Source: Muribaculaceae bacterium (GTDB lineage Bacteria; Pseudomonadota; Alphaproteobacteria; Rs-D84). From it: a DNA stretch of 5,878 nt. Below, in pieces: positions 1 to 5,538 of the stretch. The stretch covers positions 1 to 5,878 of the forward strand of contig JAMPEH010000160.1 in assembly GCA_023665245.1 (NCBI GenBank), in the 5' to 3' direction. The notes under the pieces are model-generated. The model did not search any database. It was given only the letters and a program-made list of their open reading frames with translations, and was not told the DNA's origin. Each line of letters opens with the position of its first letter. The stretch's first letter is position 1. The translations under genes were made by a program, and so were the position numbers.

Positions 1-1529
1 CTGTATACGATATCCGAGATCGTATCTACCGTGACGCACTTGGAAGCGGTGGCATACAGGCCGACAGCATAGGCCTGCTCAACAAAATAGTCGTGGCATG
101 CGTCAATGTCAGCCGGGTCCTGGGATGCGGCCGCCGCGGCCCACAGGTCCTCAAGCCGCTGGTCAAAGCATCCCGTCTGGGGCAGTCCGGTGGCAAAGCG
201 CGCCGGATTGAACTTGCCTCTCCAGGCCGTTGTCACAACAGAGCCGCCCACTCCATCCAGCTCAAGGTCCAGGGTGCTCTCGCCGGGTACGACGACCTTT
301 TCCTCCTGCCAGAGGGCATTCTCAAAGGTCTGGATCTCAGACTTGATCCCGATGGCGGACAGCTCGGTCTGGATCAGCTCCAGCTCAGAATTGTAGGGCG
401 AGGCGGCCTCCAGCTTCAGCGTCTCTCCATTGTAGCCGCTCATGGCCAGATATTCCTGCGCTTTGTCCAGGTCATAGCTGTAATAGTCCTCGTTTGCCCA
501 GTCGGACACGTAGCCGGAAAGCTGGTCGGAGGTAATATCCTTCGCCACGACCCCGGCGCCATAGAGGACCAGATTGACGATCGCCTCGCTGTCGATCGCG
601 TACAGGATCGCTTTTCTCAGATTCACATCGCTGCACAAAGAGTCGCTGGAGCTGTTGAACAGCAGGGCCATGCTGAAGCTGCCGCTGAAGGTATCCACAG
701 AAAAGCCGTCCGCATTTTCGCCGCCCTCGGCAAACCGGGCCGCTTCCCGGCCGTCTGCGCCGACCGCCATCTGGATCTCGCCGTTCTCCAGCGCATTGGT
801 CATCTGCGTCGCTTCGGGGATGCAGTGGAACACGATCTTGCCGACGTTCGCCTGATGCGTAAAGGCGTTGAGCTCGTCCGTCTGCCAGTAATTGTCGATC
901 TTTTCATACACATACTCTGAGCCGCTGATGTACGAAGTCAGTTTGTAGGCGGTCGTTCCCGGCGTCGTCTCAGGATCCGCCTCATATGCCTCCTTGTTTA
1001 TGATCGGGATATAGGTGAGCATTTTGACCATGTTGATCTCGCTGGGTTCATGCAGCCGGATCTCAACGGTATAGTCGCCCGTCGCGGTAACGCTCTCAAT
1101 GCAGCTGGTGTCGGACTCATTTGCCGCGGCAATGCACGTCTCATAGGAGAACACCACGTCCTTTGCGGCGATCGGATTGCCGTTGACGTCGTGGACGTAG
1201 TCATAAATTTCAATGACCGCCGTCCGCTCATCTCCCCATTCCCAGCTTTTTCCGACGCAGGGGATCGTCTCCATCGTCCCCACGCTGTCTTTTACGAAGA
1301 GGCTTTGGTACATGGTGTTTCTGATCGGCTCAGAGAACTCGTTCATCGCGGCATAGGGGGACACATCCGTCACATTGCCGCTCAGGCCAACTGTAACAAC
1401 CGTCTTTCCGGCGTCTGCAGCGGTATTGTTTCCCGGGTCCCCGCTGCCCGTGGGCGTCTCTTTGGCCCCGCAGCCGGCAAAGCTGAGGAGCATACAGACT
1501 GCGAGCAGGATCACAATTTGTTTTTTCAT
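1..1529 (-). CDS. ABC transporter solute-binding lipoprotein, family 5 (Opp/Dpp type), 3' end outside window
   Basis: Extracellular solute-binding protein of an Opp/Dpp-type ABC importer, expected to be lipid-anchored outside the membrane and to deliver a peptide or a similar ligand. Translation from the ATG at 1527-1529 stays open for 509 codons to the left edge. Residues 1-20 form a lipoprotein signal: MKK, a hydrophobic stretch, then LSFAGC with Cys20 as the likely lipidated residue. A low-complexity linker rich in G, N, T and A follows. Family-5 landmarks are a KSWEWGD segment near residue 95, VNGNPIAAKDVVFSYE near 115-130, NLRKAILYAID at 303-313 and a later DLDKAQEYLAMSGY segment. GGAGAG lies 7 bases before the ATG. 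Family members usually have 500-600 residues, so only the C-terminal end is missing. Permease and ATPase genes of the importer may lie beyond the left edge. The ligand cannot be told from sequence; nickel, peptide or other small ligands are all known in this family. Confidence 0.93.
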   Translation of the reverse strand, partial: MKKQIVILLAVCMLLSFAGCGAKETPTGSGDPGNNTAADAGKTVVTVGLSGNVTDVSPYAAMNEFSEPIRNTMYQSLFVKDSVGTMETIPCVGKSWEWGDERTAVIEIYDYVHDVNGNPIAAKDVVFSYETCIAAANESDTSCIESVTATGDYTVEIRLHEPSEINMVKMLTYIPIINKEAYEADPETTPGTTAYKLTSYISGSEYVYEKIDNYWQTDELNAFTHQANVGKIVFHCIPEATQMTNALENGEIQMAVGADGREAARFAEGGENADGFSVDTFSGSFSMALLFNSSSDSLCSDVNLRKAILYAIDSEAIVNLVLYGAGVVAKDITSDQLSGYVSDWANEDYYSYDLDKAQEYLAMSGYNGETLKLEAASPYNSELELIQTELSAIGIKSEIQTFENALWQEEKVVVPGESTLDLELDGVGGSVVTTAWRGKFNPARFATGLPQTGCFDQRLEDLWAAAAASQDPADIDACHDYFVEQAYAVGLYATASKCVTVDTISDIVY

Positions 1530-1560
1530 TGCTTTTCTCTCCATCCATTCGTTTTTATTT

Positions 1561-1583
1561 CTTTTGCGTTTGCACGCGAAAAG
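1561..1583. other. Imperfect hairpin in the leader between MATE and binding-protein genes
   Basis: CTTTTGCGT pairs with ACGC-g-AAAAG around a TTGC loop, giving a 9-bp stem with a single bulged G at 1578. It sits in the 83-base gap between the MATE stop and the binding-protein start. On the minus strand it is followed by A-rich rather than T-rich sequence, so it does not look like an intrinsic terminator, and read-through from the MATE gene remains possible. The minus strand of the stem-loop contains TGCAAACG, which matches the left half of a Firmicute cre (CcpA) site but not the right half. Role unknown. Confidence 0.3.
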
Positions 1584-1601
1584 ACGTTTGTATTGGCGGG
1601 C

Positions 1602-1630
1602 AGGATATGGCGTCACTTCGTTTCCGTCAG
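1602..1630 (-). promoter_or_regulatory. Weak candidate sigma-A promoter for the binding-protein gene
   Basis: On the minus strand CTGACG (1625-1630) and TATCCT (1602-1607) are separated by 17 bases, each matching its consensus hexamer at 4 of 6 positions. The -35 lies in the last codons of the MATE gene. A transcript from here would have a leader of roughly 65 bases containing the imperfect hairpin. Spacing is ideal but the hexamers are weak, so this could be chance. Confidence 0.22.
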
Positions 1631-3001
1631 CAGCCTGCGCCGTTTCCACATGCCGCTCAGGAAGTAGGCCGCTACCACGACTCCCGTAAGGGTCCTGGAG
1701 AAGGCAGTTCCCCAGAAATAGCTCTCCACCCCCAGGTGGAACACCCGCAGAAACAGGATGCTGAAACCGATCCGGCTGACGACGCCGTCCAGGATCCCCA
1801 GCAAAAACCCCAGCGATACAAAGCCCGAACCGGTGACCATGGACTGGAAGGCTCCCGTCGTACCGTTTACAAAAATCGTCATCACCATGATCCGCAGGTA
1901 AGTCACGCCAAATTCGATCACCGCTTCTTCCGGCGTAAAGAGCCTGTAGAGCTGTCTGGGGATCAGCAGGAACAGCAGCGAAGAAACTGCCGCGACCGCC
2001 ATGCAGAATCCCCAGGTACACAGGATCGTTTTCTTTGCGCGGTCATGCTTTCTCGCGCCCAGATTTTGTCCCACCATCGTAGCGGCGGCGGAATCCACGC
2101 CCTGCATATAGACTTCCATGAACTTTTGGATCTTATTCCCAACGCTGTTGGTGGCCGAGGCGATCAGGCCGTACTCGTTGATACTGGCGTTGACCCAGAG
2201 CATGGAAAAGCGCACAAGCAGGCTCCTTACCATCTGCGGGATCGCAAGGGTGACGATCTTCCGCGCAATGTCCGGCTGGATCTTGAAATAGGCCGGCTTG
2301 AATTGGAATCCCATCTGCTCTCTGTGCCGGTACAGGAAGAGGAGCGCGGCTGTAAAAGACCCCATCTGCGACAGCACCGTCGCGATCGCCGTGCCGGCCG
2401 CCTCCAGATGAAATACCGCGACCATGAGAAGATCGGCGGCAATATTGATGCAGGCCGCAACGGCGACGAAGAGCAGGGGCCGTTTGGATTCCCCCATCCC
2501 CCGGAGCGCGCCGCATACGCCATTGTAGCCAAATACAAAGGGCATTCCCAGGGCCGTAATGATCATGTATGCCTTTGCCTGGCCGAACGCTTCCGCAGGA
2601 CATCTCAGCAGCATCAGGATCTGGTCGCAGAATGTCACGGTGAGCAGCGCACAGGCCGCGGACACCGTCAGCATAATGGACAGGAGGCTCCCGACGGTTT
2701 CCTTCGCTTTTTCCTGCTGTCCTACGCCTACCAGCTGCGATATATACACCTGTCCGGACAGCGCGAAGGCGGTTGCCAGCGGCGTCATGATATCCGCAAT
2801 TTCACCGCCGGTCGACACGCCAACTGTTCCGGCGCTGCCCACATACTGCCCAATGATCACCAGATCCACCAGGGAATACAGCTGCTGGATCAGGTTGGTA
2901 AGGATGATCGGCGCGGCAAACGCCATAAGCCCCCGGAAAATGGGGCCCGCCGTTAAATTTGCTCCAATGCGTGAGGGCCGTTTCTCTGCTGCACGTACCA
3001 T
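1613..3001 (-). CDS. MATE family efflux transporter
   Basis: Multi-pass inner-membrane exporter of the multidrug and toxin extrusion family, which uses a Na+ or H+ gradient to expel cationic drugs or metabolites. At 462 residues it has the usual family length, and the two expected six-helix halves are visible (about residues 20-225 and 245-455). The first helix carries FAAPIILTNLIQQLYSLVD, matching the typical start with Pro31 and Asp46. FGYNGVCGALRGMGESKRP (157-175) is the conserved N...LRG.G..K.P region. The second half opens with LAIPQM and has MVGQNLGARKHDRAKK (309-324), the GxNxGA...RA loop. The C-terminus is basic (WKRRR). The ATG at 2999-3001 is preceded by an AGGAG at 3015-3019, an unusually long 13-base gap; an in-frame stop just upstream rules out a much longer protein. 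The layout resembles the MepA/DinF-like groups of Firmicutes. The substrate is not predictable. Confidence 0.95.
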   Translation of the reverse strand: MVRAAEKRPSRIGANLTAGPIFRGLMAFAAPIILTNLIQQLYSLVDLVIIGQYVGSAGTVGVSTGGEIADIMTPLATAFALSGQVYISQLVGVGQQEKAKETVGSLLSIMLTVSAACALLTVTFCDQILMLLRCPAEAFGQAKAYMIITALGMPFVFGYNGVCGALRGMGESKRPLLFVAVAACINIAADLLMVAVFHLEAAGTAIATVLSQMGSFTAALLFLYRHREQMGFQFKPAYFKIQPDIARKIVTLAIPQMVRSLLVRFSMLWVNASINEYGLIASATNSVGNKIQKFMEVYMQGVDSAAATMVGQNLGARKHDRAKKTILCTWGFCMAVAAVSSLLFLLIPRQLYRLFTPEEAVIEFGVTYLRIMVMTIFVNGTTGAFQSMVTGSGFVSLGFLLGILDGVVSRIGFSILFLRVFHLGVESYFWGTAFSRTLTGVVVAAYFLSGMWKRRRLLTETK

Positions 3002-3014
3002 GTTCGGTTCCCAT

Positions 3015-3019
3015 CTCCT
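3015..3019 (-). promoter_or_regulatory. Ribosome binding site of the MATE gene, long spacing
   Basis: AGGAG on the minus strand stands 13 bases before the ATG at 3001, beyond the common 5-10. An ATG directly abutting it (3012-3014) is in another frame and too close to be used. No in-frame alternative start with better spacing exists, since a TGA lies in frame just upstream. Confidence 0.55.
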
Positions 3020-3041
3020 GTCTCAATGGAAGGATGTAAAA

Positions 3042-3070
3042 AGGATAGCAAAAAAACGCCGGACTTTAAA
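3042..3070 (-). promoter_or_regulatory. Candidate sigma-A promoter for the MATE gene
   Basis: On the minus strand TTTAAA (3065-3070) and TATCCT (3042-3047) are 17 bases apart, 4 of 6 matches each, with a run of seven T in the spacer. The site lies between the upstream terminator and the MATE start, where a promoter is required if the terminator works. It would give a leader of roughly 35 bases. The spacing and location support it more than the hexamers do. Confidence 0.4.
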
Positions 3071-3094
3071 TGCCAAAGAATCTAGAAAATGTGC

Positions 3095-3141
3095 AAAAAC
3101 TACAGTATCCCCCCGGATCTGCGATCCGGGGGGATACTGTA
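3095..3141 (-). terminator. Strong intrinsic terminator after the permease gene
   Basis: A perfect 19-bp inverted repeat (3101-3119 with 3123-3141) encloses a 3-base loop; the core is CCCCCCGGATC pairing with GATCCGGGGGG. On the minus strand the stem is followed by one G and then five T (3095-3099), the layout of a rho-independent terminator. It begins 18 bases after the permease stop codon, so it ends the kinase-ATPase-permease unit and separates it from the MATE unit. Confidence 0.93.
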
Positions 3142-3142
3142 C

Positions 3143-3181
3143 CGCGGCGCGTGCGGCGATCACCGCGCCGCGCCGTTTTTT
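3143..3181 (+). terminator. Possible plus-strand intrinsic terminator overlapping the permease 3' end
   Basis: CGCGGCGCG (3143-3151) pairs perfectly with CGCGCCGCG (3164-3172) across a 12-base loop, and CCG plus six T (3176-3181) follow on the plus strand. This is the form of an intrinsic terminator for transcripts moving rightward, antisense to the permease. It may simply reflect codons of the permease tail (RRRKNGAAR). No plus-strand gene is supported nearby, so any role would be in stopping antisense transcription. Confidence 0.35.
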
Positions 3182-4128
3182 CTCCTGCGGTGCGTGCTCA
3201 TTGCAATGAGCAGGATAAAGCCCGTGAAAATATACTGCAAAAACGGATTGACGCCGGTCAGCTGCAGGCCGTTGTCGATCATTCCCACAACAAAGACGCC
3301 CAGCAGCAGGTTAATGATATTCGGGTTCTCCGCCTGCCACAGGATGCCTCCGACATATGCCGTGGCGATGCTGGTGATCTCCATCCCCTCTCCAATGGTG
3401 CTCCCGGCATATCCGCGCTTGGACGTCATCACCATGGCCGCCAGGGCATAAAAGAAGCTGGCCATGATATAGGAGAACAATTTGACGGAATTGACCTTTA
3501 TACCGGAGCGCATGGCGGACTCCTCGTCCAGCCCCACCGCACGCAGGCTCCTCCCGATGTAAAGGAACTTCATGACGAGCACAAAGAGGGAAACCGTCAG
3601 CGCCGCCATCCACAGATCCCAGCGGACGGAAAAAGCGCCGGCCCTGGTCATATTCCGGACAATAGCGGAAATATTGGAGGACATGCTTCCATTGGACAAA
3701 TAATAGGACAGCCCCCGGAAGACGATCTGCGTGGCAATGGTAGCCGCAAAGGGGGCGACGCCGACATAGGCCACCATCACCCCGTTCATCAGGCCGCAGA
3801 TCCCGCCGGCAGTCAATATCCCCAGGACCAGCAGCGGCGCAGGAAGATGCCTGTTTGACATGCCGCTGATCAGGACAGAGAGCAGTGATATCTGATACCC
3901 AATGGAAAAATCGATCCCGCCGCCGATCATGACCACGGAAACACCCAGGACGCTCATGGCCAGCGGGATGTTATCATAAATGATTTTCTTCAGATTCTCC
4001 GCGGACAGAAAGCTCCCTGACTGGTGGCTGAATACAATGGCCATCACAACCGCCAGGACCAATGCGGAATACTTCTCCCAGAGCATCTGGAAGTTCAGCT
4101 TCTGTCCGGTTTTCCCCGCTGGATTCAT
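3160..4128 (-). CDS. RbsC-like ABC transporter permease (sugar type, BPD_transp_2 family)
   Basis: Inner-membrane permease of the ribose/galactose class of ABC importers, 322 residues, the normal length. Family motifs are present: GGGIDFSIG (69-77) for GG-I-D-L-S-V-G, PFAATIATQIVFRGL (126-140), the cytoplasmic GRSLRAVGLDEESAMRSGI (192-210) that normally docks on the ATPase, GEGMEITSIATAYVGG (247-261), and IDNGLQLTGVNPFLQ (284-298). About eight to ten membrane helices are apparent, with a basic C-terminus (HRRRK). The loop after the GG at 260-261 reads ILWQAENPN in place of the usual T-S-x-x-G-G-x-G, so this is a divergent member. The start is supported by AAGGA at 4139-4143, 10 bases upstream and inside the preceding gene; only 6 bases separate the two genes. 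It probably forms a membrane complex with the adjacent RbsA-like protein. No binding-protein gene follows before the terminator. Confidence 0.93.
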   Translation of the reverse strand: MNPAGKTGQKLNFQMLWEKYSALVLAVVMAIVFSHQSGSFLSAENLKKIIYDNIPLAMSVLGVSVVMIGGGIDFSIGYQISLLSVLISGMSNRHLPAPLLVLGILTAGGICGLMNGVMVAYVGVAPFAATIATQIVFRGLSYYLSNGSMSSNISAIVRNMTRAGAFSVRWDLWMAALTVSLFVLVMKFLYIGRSLRAVGLDEESAMRSGIKVNSVKLFSYIMASFFYALAAMVMTSKRGYAGSTIGEGMEITSIATAYVGGILWQAENPNIINLLLGVFVVGMIDNGLQLTGVNPFLQYIFTGFILLIAMSTHRRRKNGAAR

Positions 4129-4134
4129 ATAATC

Positions 4135-5538
4135 TCAGTCCTTCACATTATAGTGCCCGTTCAATACGATATACCGGTCCACCAGATCGTCCGACGCCTT
4201 CAGGTCACTGGTGATCATGCAGATCGCGGTCCCCTGATCCAGCAGCTCGATAAAGCTCCGTTTGACCAGCTTGAGCGTCTGTATATCATTATGGATGCTG
4301 AAGTCGTTGCAGATGACGACGCCTGGATGCAGCAGCAGGATCCGGAACAGGTTCATGGCGACCCGGTCCTTCCGCTGCACAAACCGGCAGTCCGCCTGCT
4401 GCATGAGCCGCCCGTCGCCGTACCACTCGCTGAAAGCATTCTGAATAAACCGCATGGAGGCGGGCTTTATCACGCCGAAAGCCGATATCTTCTCCCTCAG
4501 GCCGATCATCAGGTTGTCCAGGGGCGGCAATTCAGCGATGACCTTGTCCAGATACAGCATGTCCAGCATGTATATTTTTTTCGTCCTCCGCCTGCCGTCC
4601 AGCGCTTTTCCCTGGTACAGGACCGTGCCCTCGCCCGGCCTGGTCCCGCAGTCGATACAATTCTGAAAAATCTCGAATGTGTCCCGGTGGGGACTGACAA
4701 CGGCTGTCAGTTCTCCCTTGCGGAGCGTAAGGCTGTCGATCCGCGCATTTCCCACACGCAGGTCCGAAATGGACAGGATCTCCTGGGCAGACGACCGCTG
4801 CCTCCGGTCCCGGTCATTTTTGTTGTCATACAGCGCGGAAACGATCCGGTTGATCTGTTCCAGGCTGCCCGGATGGCTGCCGGCTACCTTGACGATGCTG
4901 CCCTTATCGATAAACGCGATCCGGTCTGACAGCAGCACCACCGGTTTGAGAACGGAGTTGAAATACAAAATGGCCATCCCGCTCTTTTTCAGCTGGTCCA
5001 GAAGGCCGGCAAGCTGGCTGTACTCCTCTACCGTCCCGTCAATATCGCTGCCATCGATCAGCAGGATCTTCGCCTTCCGGTGCCTGGCCACGAAAATTTC
5101 CAGGAGCAGGCGCTCCATCTGCGTCAGATCTTCCACCTTTTCTTCCAGCGCGAAGCCGAAGCCGTAGTCGCTGAACAGCGTCCGGATCAGTTTTTTGGAA
5201 TAACGGCCCTTTATGATCTCAAAAACCCTGTAATTCCTGAATAAGATCACCAGGTTTTCCCAGATGGTCATTTTCCCGTTCAGCACGGAATGAAGGCTGA
5301 TGCTCACGGTCACCGGCCGTTTGCCATCCTCCCCGGTCCTCCACGACACCGTCCCCGATCCCGGCTTGCTTGTTCCCGTAATGATCGAAAACAGCTTGTC
5401 CCTGCCGCTGTAGTGATTGCCAAACAATCCCAGGACCTCGCCGCGCCGCAGGCTGATATTCATATTATGCAGGCTGTCCAGCCTGTCGCTCGGCCCGGTC
5501 ACATTGACCGCGCGAAACACTTCTTCCACCATATCCAT
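4135..5538 (-). CDS. RbsA/MglA-like ABC ATPase with degenerate nucleotide-binding motifs
   Basis: Tandem two-domain ABC ATPase homologue, 467 residues against about 490-510 for RbsA/MglA. NBD1 spans about residues 5-235 and NBD2 about 253-467. NBD1 has the familiar NISLRRGEVLGLFG lead-in, but Walker A is GNHYSGRD (40-47) with Arg and Asp replacing Lys and Ser/Thr. MTIWENL (90-96) matches the region after the Q-loop. The signature is LTQME instead of LSxGQ, Walker B ILLIDG (158-163) has Gly for the catalytic Glu, and the switch His is replaced (YFNSVL). NBD2 starts RVGNARIDSLTLRKGELTAV, then has VVSPHRDTF where Walker A belongs, FVQRKDR where the signature belongs, and VVICND (407-412) without the Glu. 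The C-terminal TSDLKASDDLVDRYIVLNG matches the usual NBD2 end. The ATG at 5538 overlaps the kinase stop (TGATG), with only a weak AGG upstream, which suggests translational coupling; ATG 5532 is an alternative start. The open frame argues for a retained protein that may bind nucleotide poorly or not hydrolyse it. Confidence 0.88.
   Translation of the reverse strand: MDMVEEVFRAVNVTGPSDRLDSLHNMNISLRRGEVLGLFGNHYSGRDKLFSIITGTSKPGSGTVSWRTGEDGKRPVTVSISLHSVLNGKMTIWENLVILFRNYRVFEIIKGRYSKKLIRTLFSDYGFGFALEEKVEDLTQMERLLLEIFVARHRKAKILLIDGSDIDGTVEEYSQLAGLLDQLKKSGMAILYFNSVLKPVVLLSDRIAFIDKGSIVKVAGSHPGSLEQINRIVSALYDNKNDRDRRQRSSAQEILSISDLRVGNARIDSLTLRKGELTAVVSPHRDTFEIFQNCIDCGTRPGEGTVLYQGKALDGRRRTKKIYMLDMLYLDKVIAELPPLDNLMIGLREKISAFGVIKPASMRFIQNAFSEWYGDGRLMQQADCRFVQRKDRVAMNLFRILLLHPGVVICNDFSIHNDIQTLKLVKRSFIELLDQGTAICMITSDLKASDDLVDRYIVLNGHYNVKD

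Noticed and set aside
93..920. 275-codon open frame on the plus strand
   Set aside because: It is antisense to the family-5 binding protein, whose frame carries clear family motifs; the plus-strand translation has none and no ribosome binding site was seen.
1330..1548. 72-codon minus-strand frame starting at an ATG just upstream of the binding protein
   Set aside because: It overlaps the binding-protein gene in another frame; the GGAGAG site is spaced 7 bases from the ATG at 1529, and only that frame gives a lipoprotein signal.
1529..2956. 475-codon open frame on the plus strand
   Set aside because: It lies exactly opposite the MATE gene, its translation is rich in H, R, Q and D with no recognisable domain, and the opposite strand encodes a full-length membrane protein. 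It is a shadow caused by GC-rich codon use.
2802..3026. Minus-strand frame starting at 3026 or 3014 as an upstream leader peptide for the MATE gene
   Set aside because: Its ATG at 3014 abuts the AGGAG with no spacing, and the frame simply runs through the MATE coding region without recognisable content.
3070..3858. 262-codon open frame on the plus strand
   Set aside because: It is antisense to the permease and reads through the intrinsic terminator; the composition is typical of a shadow frame.
4024..4929. 301-codon open frame on the plus strand
   Set aside because: It runs antisense across the permease start and the ABC ATPase; the translation resembles no family and both opposite genes are well supported.
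4135..5538. Explaining the ATPase motif losses as a frameshift or sequencing error
   Set aside because: The frame is continuous and the correct fold landmarks occur in order on both sides of each altered motif, so the losses are in-frame substitutions rather than local shifts.
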